DNA of 32,807 nucleotides from Eubacterium minutum ATCC 700079 (GTDB lineage Bacteria > Bacillota > Clostridia > Peptostreptococcales > Anaerovoracaceae). Of this stretch, positions 1-7,223 are shown one piece after another. How positions within the stretch are numbered: position 1 is the first letter of the stretch; every line of letters starts with the position of its first letter. The stretch lies in the NCBI GenBank assembly GCA_003433295.1, contig CP016202.1, forward strand, positions 1,803,900 through 1,836,706, written 5' to 3'. The notes below the pieces were generated by a model. The model had not been told where the DNA came from, ran no database searches, and saw nothing but the letters and a program-made list of their open reading frames with translations. Both the position numbers and the translations under genes were made by a program.

Positions 1-48
1 CATTTTTCGAGAGAAGGAGAAAAACGTGTAATTCCCTTCGCCCGCTCC

Positions 49-72
49 AAGCGCCGAACGAAGTTGGCGCTT
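49..72. repeat. Hairpin AAGCGCC/GGCGCTT
   Basis: AAGCGCC (49-55) pairs with GGCGCTT (66-72). Inside, AAC pairs with GTT around a GAA loop after a single bulged G. It is one of several hairpins in the repeat block. No U-tract follows on either strand, so it is not an obvious intrinsic terminator. Confidence 0.6.
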
Positions 73-119
73 ATTTTAATGGAGGGAATCGGACCCGAAA
101 GGGCATGAGCGTGAAGCGA

Positions 120-138
120 AAAACTCCGGCGGAGTTTT
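120..138. repeat. Hairpin AAAACTCC/GGAGTTTT
   Basis: An 8-bp perfect stem (120-127 with 131-138) closes a 3-nt GGC loop. It belongs to the same block of non-coding repeats. The T-run of the right arm is part of the stem, so terminator function is possible but not clear. Confidence 0.6.
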
Positions 139-156
139 ACGTAGCGAATGGTCCAA

Positions 157-247
157 GTCATCTGAAGGAGATGACGCAGGACGGCGTTTTTCGAGAGAAG
201 GAGAAAAACGTGTAATTCCCTTCGCCGTCATCTGAAGGAGATGACGG
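157..247. repeat. Repeated hairpin GTCATCT-GAAGG-AGATGAC, two copies
   Basis: The 19-bp palindrome with a 7-bp stem and GAAGG loop occurs at 157-175 and again at 227-245. In the second copy the stem extends to 9 bp (225-233 with 239-247). The second copy ends 2 bp before the stop codon of the minus-strand repressor, so it would form at the 3' end of that mRNA. There is no U-tract, so it may stabilise or process the transcript rather than terminate it. That role is inference. Confidence 0.75.
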
Positions 248-249
248 AT

Positions 250-621
250 TTATTTCTTTCCTATGTACTTGCAAAATGCATCAAAGGTTTCAACGCTCAG
301 ATCGTGCTCGATTTTGCAGGCATCCTGCTCCGCCGTTTTAGGGTTGACACCTATCTCGGTAAAGAATTCCGTCAGTACCTTATGTCTTTCATATATTTTT
401 TTTGCAATATTCATTCCCGATTCGGTCAGTTTGATAAGCCCGTCCGACCCCATGGTAATATGTTTGCTTTCGCGCAGATGCTTTGTGGCGTATGAAACGC
501 TCGGCTTCGTCACACCCAGATGTGCGGCGATGTCTATAGAGCGTATATAGCCTTTGGTTTCTTTCAGAATCAGCATCGTTTCCAAATAGTCTTCCGCAGA
601 TTTATTGATTTGCATTTTCAT
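250..621 (-). CDS. DtxR/MntR-family metal-dependent transcriptional repressor
   Basis: This 123-residue protein is a metal-sensing winged-helix repressor. Residues 1-65 match the N-terminal HTH (SAEDYLE near the start, DIAAHLGVTKPSVS as recognition region) and residues 66-123 the metal-binding/dimerisation domain. The C-terminal SH3-like domain of long DtxR proteins is missing, as in MntR. Likely ligands are Asp11, Glu14, His80, Cys102, Glu105 and His106. The Cys-x-x-Glu-His pattern resembles iron-sensing DtxR/IdeR, where MntR has Glu in place of Cys, while Asp11 is MntR-like. ATG at 621 was chosen because the family motif starts just after it and GAGG lies upstream; a GTG at 678 would add 19 unusual residues. 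It is divergent from feoA, so iron control of the feo genes is likely. Confidence 0.88.
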   Translation of the reverse strand: MKMQINKSAEDYLETMLILKETKGYIRSIDIAAHLGVTKPSVSYATKHLRESKHITMGSDGLIKLTESGMNIAKKIYERHKVLTEFFTEIGVNPKTAEQDACKIEHDLSVETFDAFCKYIGKK

Positions 622-779
622 CCTTGCATGACCTCGTAAAAGCGGGTCACACACTCCTTTCTTTGAATTGTAATTCACATTTACCTTGTACTTATATTTT
701 CACAAAATTTTAACAGACACCCGTCAGAGAAAGGGTAACACAGTATTGCTAAGATTTCAAGGAAAATAAAACAATTATG

Positions 780-808
780 TTGACAAAGCGGGTTAAAAAT
801 ATTAAACT
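780..808 (+). promoter_or_regulatory. Sigma-A promoter of the feo operon
   Basis: A perfect -35 TTGACA (780-785) is followed after 17 bp by TAAACT (803-808), which matches four of six -10 positions. It lies about 75 bp before the first feoA, with no other good promoter between. Confidence 0.65.
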
Positions 809-821
809 ACATTTTAGTTAA
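802..821. promoter_or_regulatory. Putative metal-repressor operator over the feo -10
   Basis: TTAAACTA (802-809) and TTAGTTAA (814-821) form an imperfect palindrome covering the -10 box. The right half pairs with the left after a one-base bulge. Its position would let a repressor block RNA polymerase, and a DtxR-family gene lies divergently next door. The assignment rests on position and symmetry; the exact consensus of this regulator is unknown. Confidence 0.45.
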
Positions 822-882
822 AATCTTGGTCGAAGATGCGTACATTTTGACATTATGACAAAACGAAAGAGGTGAACCTGAT

Positions 883-1095
883 ATGATGCCGATTACAATG
901 TCGAAGGCAGGAGATGTTTTAACCATCAGGAAAATAACGGGAACCGACAAGGTGCGTCAACATCTTGCGGAACTTGGCTTTGTCGTGGACAGTGAGGTCA
1001 GGGTAATCAGCGAATTTGAAGGAAACCTTATTCTGCAGGTCAAGGAAAGTCGCATCGCTCTGGACAAGAGTATGGCCAACAGAATAATGGTATAG
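883..1095 (+). CDS. feoA: FeoA domain protein (first copy)
   Basis: This 70-residue protein is a FeoA SH3-like domain, a small cytoplasmic partner of the FeoB ferrous iron permease. The family pattern is visible: an opening strand (GDVLTIRKITG), the helix VRQHLAELGFV, and closing strands up to SRIALDKSMANRIMV. ATG at 883 has GAGGTG eight bases upstream; ATG at 886 is also possible. It is the first gene of the feo transcript and lies 9 bp before a second feoA. The two copies are divergent in sequence, so they are not a recent duplication, and each may play a distinct role in the FeoB complex. Confidence 0.93.
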   Translation: MMPITMSKAGDVLTIRKITGTDKVRQHLAELGFVVDSEVRVISEFEGNLILQVKESRIALDKSMANRIMV

Positions 1096-1104
1096 GAGGG
1101 AAGC

Positions 1105-1326
1105 ATGAAGACACTTAACAATGTGCCGGTAGGAAAGACCGTTACCGTGAAGAAACTGAACGGAAGCGGAGCCGTTAAAAGGAGAATTATGGATATGGGC
1201 ATAACCAAGGGAACCGAGATCTATGTGAGAAAAGTTGCACCGCTCGGCGATCCTATGGAACTCACCGTAAGAGGCTACGAACTTTCCATCAGAAAAGTCG
1301 AGGCGGAGAGCATAGACGTCGAGTAA
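1105..1326 (+). CDS. feoA: FeoA domain protein (second copy)
   Basis: This is a second 73-residue FeoA protein, with the typical GKTVTVKKLNGSG opening, the helix VKRRIMDMGITKGTE and the closing strand GYELSIRKVEAESI. The central APLGDP segment is the usual FeoA loop and is better conserved here than in the first copy, so this may be the canonical FeoB partner. A strong AGGAGGG site precedes the ATG by a few bases. It ends 94 bp before feoB. Confidence 0.95.
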   Translation: MKTLNNVPVGKTVTVKKLNGSGAVKRRIMDMGITKGTEIYVRKVAPLGDPMELTVRGYELSIRKVEAESIDVE

Positions 1327-1420
1327 TGATTCCGACAGGAATTTAAGCAGTTTTGTAGAGTTTTAGTATTTATATGGTTGTCGGAGATTAAAAACTTCGA
1401 CTGTTTGAAAGGAGTAGAAA

Positions 1421-3577
1421 ATGGCAATAAAAATTGCTTTGGCAGGTAATCCGAACTGCGGTAAGACCACCTTGTTCAACGATTTAACGGGGAGCTCGCA
1501 GTATGTCGGAAACTGGCCGGGTGTAACGGTTGAAAAGAAAGATGGTAAATTGAGAGGTCACAAGGATGTCATAATACAGGATCTTCCGGGTATTTATTCC
1601 TTGTCGCCGTACACACTTGAAGAAGTGGTTTCGAGAAATTATCTGGTAAGTGAGAGACCGGATGCAATTATTAATATTATCGACGGTACCAATATCGAGA
1701 GAAATCTTTACCTTACCACTCAGCTTTTGGAGCTCAACATTCCGGTGGTGATCGCGCTGAACATGATGGACATAGTTCGCAAGAACGGCGACAAAGTTGA
1801 CGTAAAAAAACTCAGCGCGGAATTGGGATGCGAAGTCGTTCCCATAAGCGCTTTGAAAAAAGAGGGCGGAAATGAACTCCTGAAGAAAGCGATCGAAGCG
1901 GCGAAGAGCAAGAAGGGCGCAGAACCGCCTCACGTTTTCAAAGGTCCCGTTGAGCATGCGATAGCGCACATAGAAGAATCCATAGAAAACGTAGTTTCAA
2001 AAGAGAATCTTCGCTGGTACGCCATAAAGATATTTGAAAGAGATGAAAAAATCCTCGAAGAGCTGAAACTCGGCGCGGATCTCAAAAATCATCTGGAAGA
2101 GCATATAAAGGACTGCGAAAAAGAACTTGAAGACGATTCCGAGAGTATCGTGACCAATCAGAGGTATACATACATAACGGGAATCATAGGCGGTGCCGTA
2201 ACGAAGGGACACAAGGGCAAGAAATTATCGAAGTCCGACAGGATAGACAGGATTGTAACCAACAGAATCCTTGCGCTTCCTATATTTGCGGTTGTCATGT
2301 TTGCCGTGTACTATGTTGCGGTAACGACCATAGGTACGTATGTGACGGACTGGACAAACGATACATTTGTCGGGGGGATTCTCCAACCGGGAGCGGAAAA
2401 TCTGCTGAAAGGCGCAGGCGCATCGGAATGGGTAATTTCTCTGGTCAAAGACGGTATCATCGGAGGATTGGGAGCACCTCTTGGTTTTGCACCTCAGATG
2501 GCTATAGTTTTCCTTTTCCTCACAATACTTGAGGACTGTGGATACATGGCGCGCGTGGCGTTCATAATGGATCGTATCTTCCGCAGATTCGGTCTTTCCG
2601 GAAAGAGTTTTATTCCGTTCCTGATTTCATCGGGATGCGGCGTTCCCGGAATAATGGCCACCCGTACCATCGAGAATGAGAAAGACAGAAGAATGACGAT
2701 GATCACCACAACATCCATCCCATGTGGAGCAAAGCTTCCGGTAATAGCGACAATCGCAGGATACCTGATGGGCGGAGCATGGTGGGTCGCACCTGTTATG
2801 TACTTCTCAGGGATTGCATTTGTAATAATTGCATGTATCATAATGAAGAAAATGAAAGCCTTTGCAGGAGATCCGGCACCGTTTGTAATGGAGCTTCCTC
2901 AGTATCACATTCCGGGACCTAAGAGTGTTCTGATACACGTATGGGAACGTGTATGGGCATTCCTCAAAAAAGCGGGGACCATACTGTTCCTATGCTGCGT
3001 GGTTATGTGGTTCCTCTCAAGCTTTGGCTTCAAGAACGGAGCTTTTGGCCTTGTGGATCCGGAAGACAGCCTTATGGCAGTAATAGGCGGAGCGATCGCA
3101 TGGGTGTTCGCGCCTTTGGGATTCGGCACCTGGCAGGCAGTTGCATCATCAATCAGCGGATTCGTCGCAAAAGAGGGTATAGTTTCAACAATGGGTGTTC
3201 TTTCAGGACTTGGTGAAATTGAAGAGTACGATACCACGATGAAAGCAGCTTTTGACGGATTCTTCCCTACGAGCATTGCAGCGATCTCATTCCTGTTCTT
3301 CAACCTGTTTGACTCACCTTGCTTGGCGGCAATTTCAACGGTTGCAAAGGAAATGGGCAACAGAAAATTTTTCTGGTTTGCGATAGTGTTCCAGAATGTT
3401 GCGGCATACCTGCTTGCGCTCATGGTATATCAGCTCGGAGGACTTGCGACCGGCGAGGTAGCTTTTGGAGTAGGAACGTGCGTGGCTATAGTGGTTTTGA
3501 TAGCCGTGCTCTATCTACTGTTCAGACCTGATCCGAGCAAAAAAATACGCTTGGAAACTGCGGGGAAAAGAGTTTAA
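1421..3577 (+). CDS. feoB: Ferrous iron transport protein B
   Basis: FeoB is the inner-membrane Fe(II) importer with an N-terminal G-protein domain. In this 718-residue copy the GTPase motifs are clear: G1 GNPNCGKT (9-16), G2 around GNWPGVT (30-36), G3 DLPG (54-57) and G4 NMMD (114-117). A helical GDP-release domain follows to about residue 270. The rest is membrane-embedded, with the paired Gate regions rich in Gly, Cys and Pro (for example SSGCGVPGIMA and TTTSIPCGAKLP). Length is normal for the family. The SD is AAAGGAG before the ATG. Two feoA genes precede it and two small membrane proteins follow within 170 bp, giving a complete feo operon. Confidence 0.98.
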   Translation: MAIKIALAGNPNCGKTTLFNDLTGSSQYVGNWPGVTVEKKDGKLRGHKDVIIQDLPGIYSLSPYTLEEVVSRNYLVSERPDAIINIIDGTNIERNLYLTTQLLELNIPVVIALNMMDIVRKNGDKVDVKKLSAELGCEVVPISALKKEGGNELLKKAIEAAKSKKGAEPPHVFKGPVEHAIAHIEESIENVVSKENLRWYAIKIFERDEKILEELKLGADLKNHLEEHIKDCEKELEDDSESIVTNQRYTYITGIIGGAVTKGHKGKKLSKSDRIDRIVTNRILALPIFAVVMFAVYYVAVTTIGTYVTDWTNDTFVGGILQPGAENLLKGAGASEWVISLVKDGIIGGLGAPLGFAPQMAIVFLFLTILEDCGYMARVAFIMDRIFRRFGLSGKSFIPFLISSGCGVPGIMATRTIENEKDRRMTMITTTSIPCGAKLPVIATIAGYLMGGAWWVAPVMYFSGIAFVIIACIIMKKMKAFAGDPAPFVMELPQYHIPGPKSVLIHVWERVWAFLKKAGTILFLCCVVMWFLSSFGFKNGAFGLVDPEDSLMAVIGGAIAWVFAPLGFGTWQAVASSISGFVAKEGIVSTMGVLSGLGEIEEYDTTMKAAFDGFFPTSIAAISFLFFNLFDSPCLAAISTVAKEMGNRKFFWFAIVFQNVAAYLLALMVYQLGGLATGEVAFGVGTCVAIVVLIAVLYLLFRPDPSKKIRLETAGKRV

Positions 3578-3580
3578 TAA

Positions 3581-3703
3581 ATGAAATTAGGTGTAGAAAT
3601 TAACCGGGTGGATTTGATAGTCCTTTTGATCGTAGCGATTCTTATGATCGTAGGGGTCAGAATTGTTATCGGCTTCTTTCGGGGCGGAAAGAAGAAAAAA
3701 TAG
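3581..3703 (+). CDS. 40-residue single-pass membrane microprotein after feoB
   Basis: A short open frame begins 3 bp after the feoB stop, consistent with translational coupling. It starts MKLGVEINRVD, has one hydrophobic helix (about residues 11-33, rich in Ile, Leu and Val) and ends in a basic tail (FFRGGKKKK). This suits a small membrane protein with a cytoplasmic C-terminus. There is no strong SD of its own. It is followed 35 bp later by the Cys-rich FeoB-associated protein. I do not recognise a family; a role as an extra Feo subunit is inferred only from position and topology. A chance frame cannot be excluded. Confidence 0.6.
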   Translation: MKLGVEINRVDLIVLLIVAILMIVGVRIVIGFFRGGKKKK

Positions 3704-3738
3704 GTTTCAAGAGTATAACTTTGGAAGAGGTGAGAAAT

Positions 3739-3915
3739 ATGACTTGGAATATAGCAAATATAGTAGTTTGCCTGGTAATAGCCGTGATAGTTGTGGCAAT
3801 AGTTGCGAGCATCGTGAGAAACAAGAGAAAAGGCTACAGATATTGCGATGGATGCAAAGGCTGCGGCGCAAGCGACAGTTGTCCTTCCGCAAAGCACATC
3901 CACAAACAAGGGTGA
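3739..3915 (+). CDS. FeoB-associated Cys-rich membrane protein
   Basis: This 58-residue protein has one N-terminal membrane helix (about residues 4-27), a short basic stretch (RNKRKG), then the Cys-rich motif CDGCKGCGASDSC and a His-containing tail. That layout matches the FeoB_associated family (PF12669), found next to feoB in many Firmicutes and sometimes proposed to take the place of FeoC. The cysteines could bind iron or an Fe-S cluster at the cytoplasmic face. ATG at 3739 was chosen because AGAGGTG lies just upstream; the frame also has an upstream TTG at 3721. It probably ends the feo operon. Confidence 0.88.
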   Translation: MTWNIANIVVCLVIAVIVVAIVASIVRNKRKGYRYCDGCKGCGASDSCPSAKHIHKQG

Positions 3916-4115
3916 ATGCCTTTGATCGCACCTTATAAGTTTTGATGAAAATGCTTCAAGGTCGCCGAAAAGAGTGAAAAAACTTGCCGGCGGCTTTGAT
4001 AAAGTGTTTTGGTTAAATCATTCTAATCACAGCTTTGTGCCCGTAAGGCGCGATGTTTGCGTGACATATATCTGGACAACCAAGAGAACCGAGGTCCGCG
4101 CAACAGATGTTTGAG
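3916..4115. other. Non-coding stretch between the feo and P-type ATPase units
   Basis: About 200 bp separate the FeoB-associated gene from the next promoter. One frame stays open for about 62 codons (3926-4112) but has no start codon or ribosome binding site and no recognised family. No clear terminator with a U-tract is visible. Confidence 0.5.
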
Positions 4116-4145
4116 TTGTCTAAAAGGCTCTTCGTTTGCTATAAT
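4116..4145 (+). promoter_or_regulatory. Extended -10 promoter for the DUF6110/ATPase pair
   Basis: TGC immediately precedes a perfect TATAAT (4140-4145), giving an extended -10. A partial -35, TTGTCT, lies at 4116-4121, 18 bp upstream. The next gene starts 43 bp downstream, so this is probably its promoter and separates the pair from feo. Confidence 0.65.
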
Positions 4146-4187
4146 ACAGAAATAAATTTAAGAAATCGACATTCAGGAGGTATTTTT

Positions 4188-4445
4188 ATGAAAAAACGTT
4201 GGGAGAGAACAGGTCTTATAGCCGGAGGGATTATGCTTGGAACCGCGGGACTCAAGGCGCTTACGAGCCGCGAAGCAAAGAAGGTGTATACGCATGCCAC
4301 CGCGCTGACGCTCAGAGCCAAAGACTCGGTGATGGAAACAGTGATCAAGGTTAAAGAAAACTGCGGCGACATACTCGCCGATGCACAGGACATCAATGAG
4401 AACAAAGCTTTGGAAGAAAACAAAGAAGTGGTTGAAAGCGAATAA
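4188..4445 (+). CDS. DUF6110-like small protein linked to the P-type ATPase
   Basis: This 85-residue protein has a short hydrophobic N-terminal helix (about residues 9-26, GLIAGGIMLGTAGLKAL) followed by a charged helical region containing REAKKVYTHATA and RAKDSVMETV, and an acidic C-terminus. It resembles small DUF6110 proteins that sit beside heavy-metal P-type ATPases in Clostridia. It has no cysteine or His cluster that would suggest strong metal binding, apart from one Cys. The start is fixed by AGGAGG seven bases upstream. It ends 8 bp before the ATPase gene, so both are co-transcribed and it may be an accessory subunit. Confidence 0.7.
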   Translation: MKKRWERTGLIAGGIMLGTAGLKALTSREAKKVYTHATALTLRAKDSVMETVIKVKENCGDILADAQDINENKALEENKEVVESE

Positions 4446-4453
4446 AAGGTGTT

Positions 4454-6523
4454 ATGAAGTTTATAATTGAGCATCAATCAAAGCGCAGAATAAGGCTTAA
4501 AGTACCGGGACGCGATATGAGCTGCTTTGAGGCGGATGTGCTGGAATTTTACCTGTCGATGTCAGACTGCGTTACTTCGGCAAAGGTCGATGACCGCACC
4601 TGTTCCGTCACCGTTCATCATGACGGAAACAGGGATAAAATCATCGACATGCTTAAAAAGTATGACTTTGAAAAAAATAAAGAACTCCTGCCGGAGCATA
4701 CAGGCAGAGAACTGAACAGAAAGTATCAGGAAAAGTTGGTCTGGAGCGTCATAGGTCATTATGCCCGCAAACTGTTCCTGCCTGCGCCCTTAAGAGCCGG
4801 ATTTGCCGTCTATAAATCGATCGGTTACATTACAGCCGGCATAAGGACTCTATTAAAGGGGAGGCTGGAAGTACCTGTGCTTGACGCCACCGCAATCGCC
4901 GTTTCCATATTAAGAAGAGATTTTAATACCGCATCATCGGTTATGTTTCTGCTCGGCGTGGGTGAAACGCTTGAGGAGTGGTCTCACAAGAAAAGCATTG
5001 ATGATTTAGCCAGAAGCATGTCGCTCAATGTCGACAAGGTTTGGCTCGTAAAGGACAAACAGGAGGTCCTGACGCCTGTGAGAGATGTGGCGGTGGGTGA
5101 ATACATAGTCGTCAGGACGGGAAACATGATTCCGCTCGACGGCAAGGTGGTTCATGGAGAGGCTTTCGTGAATCAGGCGGCGATGACCGGCGAGTCAATG
5201 CCGGTGCGCAAAGAAGCGGGAAGTTATGCTTATGCCGGAACTGTGCTTGAAGAGGGCGCGTGCATAATACAGGTGGAGAAAGTTACGGGTGGAGGCAGAT
5301 ACGACAGGATAGTCGAGATGATTGAAGAATCCGAGAAACTTAAATCGCTCAGCGCCGACAAAGCCGCTCATTTGGCGGATCACCTTGTTCCGTACACCCT
5401 GCTCGGCACGACGTTGACATACCTTTTCACCGGTAATGTGAGCAGGGCACTGTCGGTATTGATGGTTGACTTTTCTTGCGCGCTCAAGCTTGCGATGCCG
5501 ATATCCGTACTTTCGGCGATGCGAGAAGCCGGTATGTATGACGTTTCGGTAAAGGGCGGAAAGTTCATGGAGGCCGTGGCAGAGGCGGACACGGTAGTGT
5601 TCGACAAGACCGGGACCCTGACGTACGCGACGCCCAAGGTTGCGGAAGTGGTTCCGTTTGGCGGAAATGATGAAAAAGAGATGCTCAGACTTGCGGCATG
5701 TCTTGAAGAGCATTATCCTCATTCTATTGCAAATGCGGTGGTTGAGGAAGCAAGACTTAAGGGGCTCCTGCACGAGGAACGTCATTCGGAGGTCGAGTAT
5801 GTGGTTGCCCACGGTATTTCCAGTGTTATAGACGGTCAAAAGGTGATTATCGGAAGCTATCATTTTGTATTTCAGGATGAGGGGTGTGTCGTTCCCGATG
5901 GGGAACAGGCGAAATTCGACGATATGTCCGATGAGTACTCCCATCTGTACATGGCGATATCCGGAAAACTTGTTGCCGTGATATGTATAAATGACCCGAT
6001 AAGGGAAGAAGCTCCGAAAGTGATGGAGGAACTGAGGAAACTGGGAATAAAGAACGTGGTCATGATGACCGGCGACAGTGAAAAGACGGCATCGAGAGTG
6101 GCGGAGCTGATAGGCGCGGACGAGTATTTTTCTGAAGTCCTTCCCGAAGATAAAGCGAGCTTTATCAGAAAAGAGAAAGAACAGGGACGCAAGGTTATAA
6201 TGATAGGCGACGGAGTCAACGATTCTCCGGCGCTTTCCGAAGCAAATGCGGGAATCGCCATAAGCGACGGAGCTGCCATAGCGAGAGAAATTGCCGATAT
6301 AACCATCGCCTGCGACAACCTTTACGGGCTTGTAACCTTAAAAGAACTGTCCAACAGACTTATGAAACGGATCAAACTGAATTACCGCGGAATAATAGGC
6401 TTTAACGGCGCGCTTATCGCGCTGGGGGTCGGCGGAGTGCTGCAGCCGACAACATCTGCTTTGTTACACAATATGTCGACACTTATGATAGGCACGCACA
6501 GTATGACCGATTTGCTGAAATAG
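4454..6523 (+). CDS. Heavy-metal translocating P-type ATPase (P1B type)
   Basis: This 689-residue pump moves a transition metal across the membrane using ATP. Residues 1-75 look like a degenerate HMA fold with no CxxC. Visible motifs are TGES (245-248, actuator), DKTGTLT with phosphorylated Asp384, the HP locus EHYPHS, TGDSEKTA, and GDGVNDSP near 585. The membrane metal site reads Phe340-Ser341-Cys342-Ala343, where classical P1B pumps have Cys-Pro-Cys, so the usual proline and first Cys are missing. This variant resembles the CtpC/Firmicutes branch, for which manganese, iron or zinc are candidate substrates; the metal cannot be assigned. Position beside feo suggests efflux of excess metal. 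Confidence 0.92.
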   Translation: MKFIIEHQSKRRIRLKVPGRDMSCFEADVLEFYLSMSDCVTSAKVDDRTCSVTVHHDGNRDKIIDMLKKYDFEKNKELLPEHTGRELNRKYQEKLVWSVIGHYARKLFLPAPLRAGFAVYKSIGYITAGIRTLLKGRLEVPVLDATAIAVSILRRDFNTASSVMFLLGVGETLEEWSHKKSIDDLARSMSLNVDKVWLVKDKQEVLTPVRDVAVGEYIVVRTGNMIPLDGKVVHGEAFVNQAAMTGESMPVRKEAGSYAYAGTVLEEGACIIQVEKVTGGGRYDRIVEMIEESEKLKSLSADKAAHLADHLVPYTLLGTTLTYLFTGNVSRALSVLMVDFSCALKLAMPISVLSAMREAGMYDVSVKGGKFMEAVAEADTVVFDKTGTLTYATPKVAEVVPFGGNDEKEMLRLAACLEEHYPHSIANAVVEEARLKGLLHEERHSEVEYVVAHGISSVIDGQKVIIGSYHFVFQDEGCVVPDGEQAKFDDMSDEYSHLYMAISGKLVAVICINDPIREEAPKVMEELRKLGIKNVVMMTGDSEKTASRVAELIGADEYFSEVLPEDKASFIRKEKEQGRKVIMIGDGVNDSPALSEANAGIAISDGAAIAREIADITIACDNLYGLVTLKELSNRLMKRIKLNYRGIIGFNGALIALGVGGVLQPTTSALLHNMSTLMIGTHSMTDLLK

Positions 6524-6555
6524 CTGTACAAAGTTCTGCAAACCTGTTAGAATAT

Positions 6556-6589
6556 GATTGCATCGCATACGGGCTTATGCGGTGCAATC
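6556..6589 (+). terminator. Strong hairpin after the P-type ATPase gene
   Basis: GATTGCATCGCATA (6556-6569) pairs with 6576-6589 over 14 bp with a single G-U wobble, around a 6-nt loop. It lies 33 bp after the stop codon. A U-tract is missing, so it could be a weak terminator or an mRNA-stabilising hairpin. Confidence 0.6.
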
Positions 6590-6660
6590 TCGGAATATGC
6601 CCGGAGACGCCGTTCTTTTTTAGAAAAAATCGGGGTTGCCGGCCATTTTTTAAAACTATA

Positions 6661-6678
6661 GGTTAGTGCTTGCTAACC
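6661..6678. repeat. Inverted repeat GGTTAG-N6-CTAACC
   Basis: A perfect 6-bp inverted repeat with a TGCTTG spacer lies about 115 bp upstream of the DUF2325 gene. Its arms equal DtxR half-sites (AGGTTAG), but the 6-bp spacer is larger than the single central base of a classical DtxR box. It may be an operator or a small hairpin; function is unknown. Confidence 0.4.
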
Positions 6679-6791
6679 GGTGATCGGGAACTTCTCTCGG
6701 AAATTGCCGATTATTTTTTAAAAAGATAGTTAGAAAACCTGAACTTGTTGGTATAAATAAACCATACTCCTATGGTGGAAAGGAACTCATC

Positions 6792-7070
6792 ATGAGCGTA
6801 GTAATTATAGGCGGAAACGAATGTATGATTTGCAAATACAAGGATTTATGCAAAAAATACAGGTGTAAAGCAAAGGTTTTTGTAAATTATAACGAGGCCA
6901 TGAAAAAGAAGATAGGTTCACCGGATCTCATGGTACTGTTCACAAGTACCGTTTCACACAAGATGGTGAGATGCGCACTGAGCAGAACCAAGGGGACCGA
7001 CACCGTCGTCGTCAGATCTCACTCGAGTTCTATGGCGGCTTTAAAGCACATAATGGAAGAGCATGTTTGA
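6792..7070 (+). CDS. DUF2325 protein with N-terminal four-cysteine cluster
   Basis: This 92-residue protein matches the DUF2325 fold: an opening strand SVVIIGG, a central PDLMVLFTSTVSHKMVR and a closing RSHSSSMAALKHIM. The family is of unknown function. The loop after the first strand holds Cys11, Cys14, Cys20 and Cys25 (C-x2-C-x5-C-x4-C), which could hold a metal or Fe-S cluster; one more Cys lies near residue 57. The start has AAGGA eight bases upstream. It is the first of three same-strand genes with DUF3793 and flavodoxin, just after the iron genes, which hints at a sensor or redox role. That link is inference. Confidence 0.85.
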   Translation: MSVVIIGGNECMICKYKDLCKKYRCKAKVFVNYNEAMKKKIGSPDLMVLFTSTVSHKMVRCALSRTKGTDTVVVRSHSSSMAALKHIMEEHV

Positions 7071-7223
7071 CAAGAGGCGTCTGAAAACAGCGTTTTGAAA
7101 CATGCGGGCAGGAAGCGCAGAGTTTGACCACGTAGATGTGGAAGTGAACGTCCGCATCCGGGAATCTGTACCGTCGGGAGTGCGGTGCTGAGATGTCATT
7201 GAATAGGAGAAGGGTAAATAAAT

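Larger units (their letters stand above)
3..226. repeat. 40-bp direct repeat, two perfect copies
   Basis: Bases 3-42 and 187-226 are identical over 40 bp. Each begins with TTTTTCGAGAGAAGG and ends with ATTCCCTTCGCC. The 144 bp between the copies hold two hairpins and one copy of a third. No reading frame of interest covers the block. It is non-coding repeat DNA downstream of the minus-strand repressor gene, and its left edge may lie outside the window. Function is unknown. Confidence 0.85.

Noticed and set aside
3926-4112. Open frame of about 62 codons between the feo and ATPase units
   Set aside because: It has no start codon and no ribosome binding site, and I recognise no family. It might be a decayed gene, but the evidence is too thin.
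6661-6678. Classical DtxR/IdeR box
   Set aside because: The half-sites fit, but the 6-bp spacer does not match the 19-bp consensus with a single central base. It is listed only as an inverted repeat.
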